The notes under the pieces are model-generated. The model did not search any database. It was given only the letters and a program-made list of their open reading frames with translations, and was not told the DNA's origin. From NCBI GenBank assembly GCA_026545765.1, contig CM048844.1, positions 49,689,401 through 49,753,400 of the forward strand: DNA of 64,000 nucleotides, given 5' to 3'. Shown one piece after another: positions 1 through 11,556 of this stretch (position 1 is its first letter; the number at the start of each line of letters is the position of its first letter). Source of the DNA: Plantago major. Its lineage: Eukaryota > Streptophyta > Magnoliopsida > Lamiales > Plantaginaceae. The position numbers were made by a program, and so were the translations under genes.

Positions 1-355
1 AACTGGTCTTCTAAGTGACCCATCCGCCATTAGGAGTCGAGCTTTCATTTCTTCCAAACCTGTGAAGCCACATCCCTTAAACAGACTGTATGGGATTGTA
101 TTACATGTAGCTCCTGTGTCTAAAGTCGCAATGACTTTTGAATTTCCCATCCCAACTACGATGTTAAAGCTCTTCTTACTGAAAGGATGCTCCTTCACAT
201 TTTCTGCTAACTCTTCTTCCTTGGCAGGAACTTCAACTGCTCCAGTTTTCGGGATGCTCACTATAATTGTAGAATTTTCCTCTTTTGCAGAACCCAATTC
301 TTCAACGGAAACGGCTGGATCTTTCTTTTGTTCTGAGATCGACTCCTCAACAGAA
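1..355 (-). pseudogene. Athila-like retrotransposon aspartic protease (partial, runs off window)
   Basis: On the minus strand this encodes a retropepsin segment with the active-site signature A-T-L-D-T-G-A-T-C (about 108-135), preceded by an acidic linker and followed by a flap-like LLMADGS stretch. Retropepsins cut the gag-pol polyprotein of LTR retrotransposons. The frame is shifted relative to the gag-like frame, which ends in a stop at about 356, so the gag-protease junction is broken or needs a frameshift. Reverse transcriptase and integrase would lie to the left, outside the window. The DTGA motif is seen directly; Athila assignment rests on the gag style and the Asp-type PBS of the same element. 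Confidence 0.75.
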
Positions 356-1485
356 TTACCGAGGGGTTATCATCTCTTCTCCCGCTGCTTCACTAGCAAT
401 CGGAACCAACGATGCACATCCACAAGCTGCGAAAATATGTTTTGAAACCTCAACACGGGTCTCATTTTCCGAAACAGTCACCTCAATCGGTGTTTCTGTG
501 ATCACCTTAATAGCCATTGCCCTCTCGGGAGTACCAAGGAATTTTCCTTTTTCTTGCTCTCGGTTCTTCTCTAGTAGCTGCTGAAGAACACTCCAGATCT
601 TATCAATATCCTTTTCCAGTTCCCCAATGCGGGCGTCGGTAGACTGACGATGCACCTTAGCTTCGCGCATAAATTCCCTCGACTCATTCATGAAGCTCCT
701 GAGTTCATCCGCCAATCCCGATCCACCTGCTGGTTGCACCAAACCTGTGTCGGATCTCTGCTCTTCACCAAAGGTAGCGTTTGCTTCCCCCCGTTGACTC
801 TTGACATTTCTTCTGGGGTTACGGTGTTGGTTGTTTTGTGCCAACTTAGCAAACTTATCCTTGAGAGCATCAGCGGTTAATTCCATCATATTACCCCGCA
901 TGACGCATCTATCATATACTGCTGGTTCTCATTCAACCCATCATAGAAATACTGATTCAGATCAGCCTGGGGGTACCTGTGGTGAGGACATTGAGCTAGC
1001 AGGCTCTTGAACCTGTCCCATGCTTCATACAGAGACTCATCATACAGCTGGCTAAAGGTACTGATTTGCTGCCTGATAGAAGAAGTCTTAGATAGAGGGT
1101 AGTACTTCTGCATGAATGCATTGTAGATTTCAGCCCAGGTGGTTAAGCTTCCTCCATCCAAGCCATTCATCCACTGTCGTGCCTTGTCAGCTAAACATAT
1201 AGGAAAAATCCTCATCTTTAGATCATTGTCGGTGACATTCTCACCTTTAGGCAGCCACCCAATAAAGTGCTCCAGCTCCATAAGAAATCCCATCACTTCC
1301 TCATTCTTCTGCCCATAGAATTTCGGAAGTAGGGCCATAAGATGCCCCTTAATCTCTATGTTACGCACATTGGCAGGAGTGACAATACTAGGACGGTAAA
1401 CTTTTACGGGCGGTGCGAAGAGTGCGACGTAGAAATTGCTCAACTCGATCATCTCTTGACCACTGCTATAAGACAGACACAACAC
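356..1485 (-). pseudogene. Athila-like retrotransposon gag, frameshifted
   Basis: Minus-strand gag in two frames. The first part (1485-886) carries the plant Retrotrans_gag signature: F-Y-G near the start, then D-K-A-R-Q-W, then a W-x3-Y-x3-M-x2-Y-Y-P block and a C-P-H-H motif. The second part (901-356) continues as a charged, coiled-coil-prone region (E-K-D-I-D-K-I-W, E-K-N-R-E-Q-E). The frame changes in the C4 run at 893-896 (G4 on the coding strand), which looks like a one-base insertion; a stop then follows near 356. Gag forms the virus-like particle of the element. Confidence in family is good; this copy cannot make an intact gag. Confidence 0.8.
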
Positions 1486-1649
1486 CAGAACTACGCAAAC
1501 GTAAGCACCCGTTAGTTAAAACTAGCACTCAAGACGAAGAACACAGAGGTAACAAAGGAAAAAGACTAACAAAAATAAAAAACAAAACTAGAAAAAGAAA
1601 AAACAAAAGTACTGTAACTAAAATTCGTAAACTTAACAAAGGAGTTAAG

Positions 1650-1668
1650 TCCCCGGCAGCAGCGCCAA
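1650..1668 (-). other. Primer binding site of the left gypsy element
   Basis: Read on the minus strand this is TTGGCGCTGCTGCCGGGGA, close to the TGGCGCCGTTGCCGGGGA type of PBS found in plant Athila/Tat gypsy elements. It lies five bases inside the LTR end that starts at 1674, the expected spacing. It fixes the orientation of the element (minus) and the inner LTR boundary. Confidence 0.8.
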
Positions 1669-1673
1669 AAATT

Positions 1674-3103
1674 TGATGTGTCAAATCAAAGTTCTAAATT
1701 TATTTAAAAGCCAAGAGTTAATCCTCAACACTACGAAAACCTGTAGTGTAGTGGAGTTAACCCCGAGGTCGGTCTCGAAGGACTTAACTAAGCTGAGTCT
1801 TGTTTATGAACAAAAGTAACAATATGAAAAGCAGTAAATGTTTGTTTTGCCTCGGCGGCGAGATAATATACTAAAGTAAATAACTACTTGCAACTACTAG
1901 AAACCGAATTGATAGTAATGAAGTTGAATATATGAATGGGGAAAATTATGGAGTGGTAACATCAACAAGCTAGCTAGCAGGATATACGTGATTCACGGGA
2001 TTGATTACGCAAGTTGTCACGGAATTGAGTTCAAAAACGAATAGCACTAGTGGAGGCGTCAATTCCACTAGGCTACAATTAATCTAGCTAATCCTACTAT
2101 TATTGTTTGCAACTAACTGTTAGATTGAAGCAAGACGGAAAATAATTGGGCGTATCGATTAAATGCTTAATCTAACAGTGATATTGACGTATTGCGCATC
2201 AAACGTAATAGCAAGATATGTGATTAATCCAAAAAGCACAAGTAATCGAATCCCGATGCACTTCGAATCATATAAACCCTAGCTAGCATGCATTGAATCA
2301 GTCACCACCCCATAATCGGGGTGTTTAGCTACTCATGATAAGCGAAAGCACAATCACACAAGCAATAAACATAATCTCAAGCACAAAACAAAGATTCGAG
2401 ACAGTTGATACAATTTTACCCTTCGTTGTCACAAACCCTAGGTATAAATTGAAGAACGAAAACGAATCGATGCAAAATCTGTGTAGATAATCTCCCAATC
2501 AATCGTCAATCTTCGAATTACGAGGGAAAACGGTTCAATTACCTTGAAAACGGGTAATTGCCTTGAAAACTAGGTCTAGCTCTAGAGCAAGGTATTGTTC
2601 TTCACAATAGAATTGATATGAAAAGTTAATATGTCTTATTCTAAGTAATAGAAAGGAGAAAAAAACTAGGTTTGGGCGAATTAGGAAACAAATCGGCAAA
2701 GGACGGGAAAAATAGAAAACTGGCGTCTGATTTTTCAAAAGCATCGCGCCATTACTTCTATTCAAACAGAAAGTTTACAGCGTCTTGATTTATGGCGTCG
2801 CCAACTTCTTCAGGAATGACCATTTTACCCTTCGACGCCTTTTTTACTCAAATTCTCAATATTTTGACCTTCCCGCTCCACTTCTAGCATCCGTACGAGG
2901 CATTGGAACTCCATAGCTTGTAGATGCATACAAAGTACACCATTTTTGCCTTCCATTAGCGCGGTTTAGCCAAATATATATACAAAACACACAAAGAACA
3001 AAACAAGTAAAAATATTCAAGAAAAACTAAATAAAGTTATATTCAAGGATGACAAAAGGACGGTAAAAAAGACCAAATGAGACGGTCTGAAACCGACTCA
3101 TCA
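1674..3103 (-). repeat. 5' LTR of the left Athila-like element
   Basis: About 1430 bp bounded by TGATG at 1674 and CATCA at 3103, a perfect 5-bp terminal inverted repeat beginning TG and ending CA. The PBS is directly inside and gag follows on the minus strand. Sub-motifs such as 'GTTTAGCTACTCATGATA' near 2322-2341 recur in the LTRs at 40801, 42688 and 61589, so this is a distant relative of element C. It contains GC-rich short inverted pieces (GGCGTCGCC near 2793). The partner LTR and the left target duplication lie outside the window. Confidence 0.8.
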
Positions 3104-3262
3104 GGATCCTGCACACTAAAGCGGGGGGGCTGCTCCTGGTCAGACCAGTCGTAGACTTAGCTTGAGAGATCCAAACATTAGAGCTCCAGGTCCTCGGATA
3201 GATGTAGTGATTAGTAAGTCAATTTGCGTCATACCTAGTCACCTTGAGATCCTATTTATATA

Positions 3263-3508
3263 CTCCCTCCATCCCGAACTCAACTTCTCATTTTCCATTT
3301 TATTATGTCCCAAACTCAACTTCTCCTTCTTTAATTGGAAAATATCTCTCCTGCTTTATTCACATCTCTCCTCCTCTATTCACGTTCTCTCTTACCTTAA
3401 TTATTCACCCTCTTTTCCTACTTTATTCACTATTATCTTCTACTTTATTCACTTTCTCTTAAAACTTGTGCCCGGACCAACGGGAAGTTGAGTCCGGGAC
3501 AGAGGGAG
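3263..3508. mobile_element. Stowaway MITE (Tc1/mariner type)
   Basis: Begins CTCCCTCCATCCCGAACTCA and ends with the complementary arm TGAGTCCGGGACAGAGGGAG, flanked on both sides by TA (3261-3262 and 3509-3510). The CTCCCTCCGTCCC-type terminal repeat plus TA duplication is diagnostic of Stowaway. 246 bp, no coding capacity; the interior is T-rich with repeated 'TTTATTCAC' blocks. Confidence 0.9.
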
Positions 3509-3668
3509 TATTACTTCTAGTATGTTATGGTTCCGGCGAAAGATGTTTACGATCTAATTGTGTTAGACGTAACCGGTCGAGCTTTGAATGTAGCCAAGTT
3601 GGTGTTTGCCCAATCTAGGAAAACCAGTTTAGGAAGTCTAATCCTTTTTTACAACTGATACATGAGTC

Positions 3669-4778
3669 TAGTCCTGGCAAACGGATGGTTCGGATCGGAT
3701 TGTTCGGATGTGTAATTATTTCGGATCGGATTCATATGTTGTTTGGATTCGGATACGGATCATGTTCGGATGATAAAACTTCATGTTATTTCGGATCGGA
3801 TCAATTTCGGATCGGGTTAATTCGGGTTCAATTGTTGTTCGGATTTGGGACTTATTCGGATTACAATGCTTCATACTATTTCGAATTGGATTAATTCGGA
3901 TTCGAATGAATTCGGATTCGGGTCAAATCAAAAAAGAGTTTTAATTTAGTGTGTAGTTGATCATTATACTCCTTAATTTAGTGTGTGGTTGATCATTAAT
4001 TTAGAGTTTTAATCATTATACTCCATGTGCCACTGCTAATAGGTGACAAAACTCCATGTAGCACTCCGAACAAAACAGGCATGATTTCATTATCCCCTGC
4101 ATGAATGAAATTAGACTATGGTTGATCATTATACTCGGATTCATCCATCGAGTATAATGATCATTCATGGATTGGGTGAAAAATATTTTGACTTTTCCAA
4201 CTTTCCTATGTACTATGTATGATGCTTTTATATTTTTAATGCGATGAATGGAAAACTGGAACTTCTTACAAAAATAGAGTTTGTACTTTCATGTTTCAAT
4301 GATATGCAAAAGAACATGAGAGTGATTTGTATTGTAGGTATAATATTTAAATAGACTTAATTTTGGGATGAGTTCGGATCGATTTCGGTTCGAATGATTT
4401 CGGATCGAATCTAATTCGGAGTAGTTCGGATCGGATTTAATTCGGATTGGATGAGTTCGGATGAAATTTAATTCGGGTCATTTTCGGATCGGATGAGTTC
4501 GGGTCATTTTTATTCGGGTCACTTCGGATCGGATGATGTCGGATGACTATTTGGATGGTTGACCTTCGTCAACTCGGATCAAATTCGGATTTCGGATCAG
4601 ATAATTTCGGATTCGGATTAAGTTTGCAAAGAATAAATGAATCATCGTGTTTGATCGATCAGTAATCCAATTCGCTCATAGTTGATCGGATAACGGAAGA
4701 ACTTTTTCCTCATCCGTATTAACGGATATCCTATCTGTTCAAACGGATTGGATTGGTCCGATCCATTGCGCAGCCCTA
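3669..4778. mobile_element. Non-autonomous hAT-like element with CGGAT subterminal repeats
   Basis: Ends are near-inverted: TAGTCCTGGCAAACGGAT at the left and, on the other strand from 4778, TAGGGCTGCGCAATGGAT. Both subterminal regions (3685-3925 and 4370-4765) are filled with degenerate repeats of TTCGGATCGGAT in the same sense, while the middle is AT-rich and non-coding. This layout (TAGGGCTGGCAAAC-type ends, direct subterminal arrays) resembles non-autonomous hAT elements. No clean 8-bp target duplication is visible, so the superfamily is inferred. Confidence 0.6.
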
Positions 4779-5422
4779 GGGGAGAACATTACTGAGAAGG
4801 ACAGCGAGTCCTGTCAGCTCAATCTCTTTCTCTTTCGGCTGTAAAGTGCAGATTTCCCTTTGTTTGGTTTCTTGATTCTTCTCTCATTTCAATTCATCTG
4901 AAATAGTTTCTGTAAAATACAATACAGTATAGAATAAGGAGTGAGTTAGTGTGTTTGTTGGTTCGATTCATTATTTGGTTTTGCTCCCCTGTCAGATTAC
5001 CTGTACTTCCACCCACTCCCCTTTTCTCTCCCTCACCTTTCTTTATCACCATTAATCATCACTATTATAATTCTTGTTATAATAACAATTATTATTATTG
5101 TTGTCTCAAAAACATTCAAGAACAAACCCAAATTCAATTCAATCAAATCAAACCCATTTTTCTAATTCTTTTTATCATTCTGTGTAGCCTGTGTAGAGGA
5201 GTTGCCAACACGCATACAGAAAATTAAAAGCAGCGCATGATTTTCGGTAATTGCTTATTCATTACTACTATAATTTATTTATGATAATAATAATTATCTG
5301 ATTGTATTAATGTATAAATAAATAAATGCCTTTCTTTCTTCTCCCATTTCATTTTGAATTCGTGCTTTTTGTTGGCTTGGATCTCTCTTTGATTTGTTTT
5401 TGCCATTTCTTGTTTATCGGCC
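4779..5422 (+). promoter_or_regulatory. Presumed promoter and 5' UTR of the PTI1-like kinase gene
   Basis: No gene recognised. CT-rich leader-like sequence (TCTCTTTCTCTTTCGG near 4824, repeated pyrimidine stretches to 5400) is typical of plant 5' UTRs and leads into the ATG at 5423. The hAT-like element ends only 644 bp before the start codon, so proximal promoter and UTR occupy this short stretch. No TATA box can be assigned with confidence. Confidence 0.4.
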
Positions 5423-8400
5423 ATGGATGACCATTACATTGATCGCCGTGGTTTGGTGGTGAGATACTTGTTTTTTCTTTATTTCAATTCCTCAAAAATG
5501 CCTTTTCTTGTGGGGTTTTATCCCCTTTGGGTTTTTTTTTTTAATGATTAATGGGGTAATGTTCTGATTGTAATTTGAATTTGGATGTTAGTCATAAATA
5601 AAGCGTGGCATTTAGTATTTTCGATTCTTCTTGATTTTTAGGTATGCATGTTTATACCCTTGTTGCCATGACTTTGAATGACATTAATGTTGTGATGCTC
5701 ATTTTAAATAAAACCCCAAGTTATTTGTGCTTAGTTTGTAGGTTTTTCATTTTTAATTATCTGCTTGGACGTATGATTACCGATGGTTGATATTCATAGT
5801 GTTTTAGGTTTTAGTCAGTTGCCACATATATTGATTTGGATAACTTGTGTAACTGGCTTTCTGGGAGGAGTTTGGGATTCAATTATGTCCGGCTAATATG
5901 TTTGTAGTGAATCCAGACGTGAAATTGTAGGGCAAAAGAAGTTCCATCCAAAAAAATTCCATCTTCAGATTCTTAGGTTTATCTGAGCTTGTGTTGAATG
6001 TACTAAACTACTAATGTAGCATATCCACTTCATTCTCTGGTTGGTGCCTAGTGGGTTCTTTTTTGACAGCCTTAGTTTTGATTTGTGTTAGGCGCCTCCA
6101 CCTGGTCAATTTGTACGGTTGGAAAACAGAAGTGCTGAAGACGATATTTATTTGAGAAAGAGAGCAAGGATGCGTAGGTGGCTATGCTGTACATGTCAAG
6201 TGGAGGAATCTTACCATCCGAGTGAAAATGAGCACCTTAAGAGCCCACACGGTCATGGTGACGGTAGGTTCACGATGCTTTTACCCCTAGATTGCCACAA
6301 TGCTGTATTTGAATACAGTAAAAAGTTCACTATGTTACTCAATAGCTACTAAAATCAGTTCTGGCCATGTAAGTTAATTGCTTGCCAATGCACTGCAGTC
6401 TGACTGGCTTTAACGTGAAGTCTCAACTAAGCTTCTATAAGTTTATGCCTCAATTTACTGGAAGAAAATAAGTACAGGCTGAAGCATTTGTTGAAATAAT
6501 ATGTAATGTACATATATTATTGAATTGAGTTCAAGATGAAAAATATTAGTGTTGCACCATTCGTAACTCATGCTAGATGCTGTTTAGGACCTACAACCAC
6601 AATGTAAACAACTGAATTTTGCAAAGATGACTTTCCTTTTAATTTATTTTTACTCTTGAAACATTTTCAACTTTCACAATTTACAATAATTTTGTATCTT
6701 TCAATGGCATGTCATGCGCAAAGTGGTTTCTTGGATGATATAGTTTTGTCTGCTAATGATGTGGCATGCAATGATCTTATTGACTGTAACGATGTACTTG
6801 CCAGTTGCCATTTGAGGCACCATCTCAATGTTAAGTTGTAGATATACCTGAAGAAGACAAAATAGATATGAAGTATGAAGGAAAAAAAAAATGAAATGTG
6901 ATCTTACAGGTTTTCCGGAAAACAAATTATCATAACACGGATGTAACATGCTTCATTTTTTGATTTTTTTAAATCTATTACTACCATTAGTTTATTTAAT
7001 TGAATTCAGTGGTTTATTTGTGGATTCTAAGATCGAGTTGCATGTTATTCTTTCTGTATGCTTGTCAGTTCTCTTTTCTTGTCAGACACCTGTTAAATGC
7101 GCTGCTGAGTTAATTGTTTTTGGATATGCAGAACGCACATTTCTTCTGTCAGTCTGCTAAGCAATCCTGTAGAAGACCTTGAAGTTAAACTCTTCTATTT
7201 GTTTCACTGGAGAATGCTCTTCACTTTTGCCCTTTTCTTTCGAAATCTCAACACCCACCCAAAGAAAGAAAAAAATAAAACCTTAAAAAGTACATCTGTT
7301 GTCGTTCTTCATTCTGGTGGTACACAGGGTGCAGTTGCTTGTATATACACCCTCCGTCCCATGCCAGTTGTCCAGCTTACACTAATTCGCGGTCAACAAT
7401 ATTGAACTTTGAACACGGTTTAAATTTTCATTATATAGTTCAATAGAAGATTTTACTATTACCATTTGAGAATTATTAGTGGTCAAACCGTCAAAGTTCA
7501 ATTTTGTTGACCGCGAATTAGTGCAAACTGGACAACTGGCATTGGGACAGAGGGAGTATGGGGTTAGTCTTAGTGTCATTGTAATGTTGTTGGGTCAACA
7601 CTGTCTATTGGTCTGTTTCACTCAACTTCGTGATGCATTTGTTCACTCAAAATCATGTCCTAATTATCATTATTATTTTTTTTCGTTAAATCTTGTTCTA
7701 TATTCTCGGCACTTCTATCAAGGTTTTCAGCTATCATCTTTCTGCAGTCACCATGCTGATTTGAATGCTTTTCATATCTTTCATTATTATGTCTTTGACT
7801 GATTACTAATCGATTTTGCTTAATGTTTTGGTGCCAACCATCTTTGTTGTACTCCAGGAAATTTTAGAGGCTCCAAGTTACCAGCTCCTGTAAAGCACGA
7901 ATCTCAGAAAGCAGTACCTCCTATTGAAGTGCCTGCACTTTCACTGGATGAACTGAAAGAAAAGACAGATAACTTTGGATCAAAGGCATTAATAGGTGAA
8001 GGTTCATATGGAAGAGTATATTTTTCACAGTTGAACAGTGGAAAGGATGTTGCTGTTAAGAAACTTGATGTGTCTTCTGAGCCTGATTCAAATAATGAGT
8101 TCTTAACTCAGGTATGTCATTGGAAATTTAATTTAGTATATGCATGAAAGTCTATTTTCTTCATCTTCTTGATCCTTAAACATGTGGCTAATATCTGCAT
8201 AGGTTTCCATGGTGTCGAGGTTGAAGCATGAAAATTTCGTTGAATTGCATGGTTACTGTGTCGAAGGAAATCTTCGTGTTTTAGCTTATGAATTTGCAAC
8301 TATGGGGTCTCTTCATGACATTTTGCATGGTACGTAAAATCAGTTTACTCTTGATTAGCTTTTCGATACAATAGGAGTTGAGATTCCTGTAACCAGACTC

Positions 8401-10115
8401 TCTCTCCAGGAAGGAAAGGAGTTCAAGGAGCTCAGCCAGGTCCTGTACTTGACTGGATGCAGCGGGTACGGATTGCTGTAGATGCTGCAAGGGGACTCGA
8501 ATACCTGCACGAGAAGGTTCAGCCTTCAATAATTCACAGGGATATTAGATCAAGCAATGTGCTCCTGTTTGAAGACTACAAAGCCAAGGTCGCAGACTTC
8601 AATCTTTCAAATCAGGCTCCAGACATGGCTGCTCGCCTTCATTCTACTCGTGTTTTGGGAACCTTTGGATACCATGCACCAGAGTATGGCCTCTAATCCT
8701 CATTGTTTGACCATTAGAAGATTGTCGATACTATAGTATTATAACTGATTTTAAGTTGTATGGTTTAGTTTTATGGTCAGTTATCAGCGATGCATGTCTT
8801 TTTGCTTAATTTGGTCATGGATTGTGGCACTAATCTTACAACATTAATACCCGTAGATGAGTAGAGTTTCGTACGTAAATGGTCTGTAAATTATCATATC
8901 TGAGAACTTGTGAATTGTGACTAAATGGTGGTGCATAACCAATAGTACTGGGAGGATTGCCTGTAAAAATTCTCTTTGGAGGCCTGGAATTCTTTATATG
9001 TTCTTTAGTAGCTAGTAGTAATGACTAAGAATTTGCACTTTTGGTGAATTGCTTCAAGATATGATTCAAAATATTCGGGATACATCGAATTACACTTGAT
9101 TTTTTTTTTTTTTTAATGTTCTTTTTGTACCAACTATAGCAATGGTTGTGTAAAGCCTATTGCTCTCAGTTTCACCCTGCAAGCCTTTCTAGTTGTATAT
9201 TTTTTTCTTGGAAACAGAATCCAATGAAACCGAAGCCTTTTCTTCTAGGGAATAACTATGGCAGTTTATCTGATGCGCACGTTTTGGTTTGACTCGGCAG
9301 ATATGCAATGACAGGACAGCTGACACAAAAGAGTGACGTTTATAGCTTTGGGGTTGTCTTACTTGAGCTTTTGACTGGAAGGAAGCCCGTTGACCATACA
9401 ATGCCACGTGGACAACAAAGTCTTGTTACCTGGGTGAGAACTCATTTCCCTCCCCTCTCAAGTTTCTTAGTTTTTATGGAAATTTTATTCGGTTCCATAG
9501 TTTTCTGGTTTGACATGAACTGAGCGTGTATCTTCTACTTCTAGGCCACTCCGAGGCTGAGTGAGGACAAAGTGAAACAATGTGTTGATCCTAAACTCAA
9601 GACTGAGTACCCGCCAAAAGGAGTTGCCAAGGTCATTCTCTCTTTTTCATTTATTTTCCGTTTTCATTGGTCTGTGGCAGCTGACAGGTTCAGCCAGTCG
9701 GCTTATGACTTATTTCTAGCAACTTTTAACTAAATCGATTTCAACATTTTACACCAAAGGCTGATACAGACTTCCATCTTCTCTTTCCGAAATTATTACC
9801 AACCTTTTTTTAAAATTCGTCGGCCATTTTAAAACAGTTGTTACAATTGGAATTCCATTAGGTCCATAATCTTACAACATAACTATGGAAACACCATGTA
9901 TTCCAAACTCTTAAGTCTTAACTTGTGGTATATGTGAAATGGAGAAAGAAATCCTAAAATCTTGGTTTATTTTGGACATTCAGCTGGCGGCTGTTGCAGC
10001 ATTATGTGTACAGTATGAAGCAGAGTTTCGACCAAATATGAGCATAGTTGTGAAGGCTCTGCAGCCACTACTGAAAGGACCTGCTACGGCTCCTGCCCCT
10101 GCACCAGAGACCTAG
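5423..10115 (+). CDS. PTI1-like protein kinase
   Basis: Eight exons: 5423-5458, 6092-6263, 7858-8111, 8203-8329, 8410-8683, 9301-9433, 9545-9631, 9984-10115; all junctions GT-AG and in phase, 404 codons. The N-terminus has a short first exon, an APPPG stretch and a Cys-rich MRRWLCCTC segment, likely S-acylated for membrane attachment. The kinase domain follows: Gly-rich GEGSYGRV, catalytic Lys in [14 protein letters not shown] catalytic loop, then DFN where most kinases have [17 protein letters not shown] activation segment, [22 protein letters not shown]. This set, including DFN and [12 protein letters not shown], is characteristic of the PTI1 receptor-like cytoplasmic kinases, which act below receptor kinases and OXI1-type AGC kinases in defence and oxidative signalling. 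The ATG at 5423 was chosen because it splices in phase; a second in-frame Met starts MRRWLCC in exon 2. The family is clear; the paralogue cannot be named. Confidence 0.93.
7348..7556. mobile_element. Stowaway MITE in intron 2 of the PTI1-like gene
   Basis: 209 bp with terminal repeats CACCCTCCGTCCCATGCCAG and the complementary CTGGCATTGGGACAGAGGGAG-type end, flanked by TA at 7346-7347 and 7557-7558. The inverted similarity extends inward (TTGACCGCGAATTAGTGC against CACTAATTCGCGGTCAA), so it can fold into a long hairpin in the unspliced transcript. Intron 2 is the longest intron of the gene. Confidence 0.92.
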
Positions 10116-10769
10116 TATTCTAAGCTCAGCTGGTCGTTGTGTTTGTTCGCCTTTTGTGAGTTTTGCACAGTGGTTACACTTGGATTTCCCCTTATGATAT
10201 TTTTTTTGTAATTTTCAGGCTTTCTAAGACACGAGAAATTGCTATCCATTTCTGTAGTTGGTGTTTTTTTCTTGAGAATCTGTATGTGATTGGATTTGGT
10301 GTGGAGGCAAAGAATTTGTATGGTGTTAGTTTCAAGGAACAAGAAATATTGGTCTTGTATATTCATGAGCTGTTTGATTACACGAAATAGTTTACTCTAT
10401 TTGTATGACAAGGCTGCAAAGTGTCAATAGCTTGAGTTAAGGCTTTAGCTTACTCGCTAATTAATTAATATATATATTGCCCTTAAATTTAATTGACGAA
10501 ATATGGAAAATATAATGCGTGCTAACTCGTGAATTTGTCAAAATGATGATTACGACTTTATTTGAACTTAAAAAGTGAAACAATGGAAAACGTGCCAACC
10601 GTCCATGTCATGAAATCCGTGAACATAAGCGTGAATATGTTGAAGTATAAACGTGCAAATGTCTTGTGCAAACCGCACTAAAAACAAAGTTGTAAAGGGA
10701 TAGTTCGATGCATGCTTTAAATGTGAAAGAGCAATGATAACGAAAATGGATGTAGGCCCTATCTGGAAC
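10116..10769 (+). other. 3' UTR and downstream region of the PTI1-like gene
   Basis: Follows the stop at 10113-10115. T-rich and TGTA-containing sequence near 10200-10290 fits a plant 3' UTR, but no single poly(A) signal stands out. From about 10450 it is AT-rich non-coding sequence in which no gene is seen. Confidence 0.4.
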
Positions 10770-11548
10770 CAGTGTTTGGAAAACCAGATCGACCGGTCAG
10801 ACCGGGCGAACCGGAAATTTTGTGAATAGCGGTCCGGTTAGTGCATGTAACCGTCCTAAATATCCAACCGCTGAGAACCGGCCGGTTCATTGGTTTGACC
10901 GGTAAACCACCAACTGGTTGAGAACCGGTTTTTTATTTCATTTGATAAATATTGAATAAAATGAAAGTGGTGGGAATTGAACTTGGGTCTAAAATATAAT
11001 AGCTTAGTTACTTCCTACTTGGACACAAGTTATTTGTACCAAATTCTTGTTTTATTCTAATAATAACCCAAACTTGGATATATGTTAACATTTTTCAAGA
11101 ATATTAATCCTCTACTAAGTAAAAGAACAATCACTTAATATTTTTAACATTCATTTTTCATTTTACAAGTTACAACTTTACATGTTTGAAATTCTAACAT
11201 TTGAACCATTATAAATTAATATGGTAGATCTAGTATTTTAGAATTTTTTCTTTTATAATTCAATATAAGTTCGAATTATTACAATTCAATATAGATTCAT
11301 ATTAGACAATTTATTTATTAGTTACGTTGTAGTTTGATTATATGTAGTCTAATCTTTTTACTATTTGTTGTGATTGTTCAACTTCATAAATATTAATTAC
11401 AAACCCCATATTAATTAGATTTATTAACAAACACATGTATAAGACGTCATACCGGGTCAATATATAAGAGGTTTGACCGGTTGAACCGATTGAACCAGAA
11501 TTTTGTAGCATGTCCGGTTCTACACCCGGTTCGGTTTTTCGTACACTG
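10770..11548. mobile_element. Non-autonomous hAT element with ACCGGTT repeats
   Basis: 779 bp with terminal inverted repeats CAGTGTTTGGAAAACC and, on the other strand, CAGTGTACGAAAAACC. A perfect 8-bp target duplication TCTGGAAC lies at 10762-10769 and 11549-11556, diagnostic of hAT. Subterminal zones are rich in ACCGG/CCGGT motifs (GACCGGTCAGACCGG, ACCGGCCGGTT at left; TTTGACCGGTTGAACCG at right), plausibly transposase-binding repeats. The core is AT-rich and non-coding. Confidence 0.9.
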
Positions 11549-11556
11549 TCTGGAAC

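Noticed and set aside
61-445. Plus-strand open frames overlapping the left gypsy gag-protease
   Set aside because: They are antisense shadows of the minus-strand retropepsin and gag, with no domain of their own.
1413-1676. Lys-rich plus-strand frame next to the left LTR
   Set aside because: Lies across the PBS and leader of the minus-strand element; composition is simply A-rich DNA.
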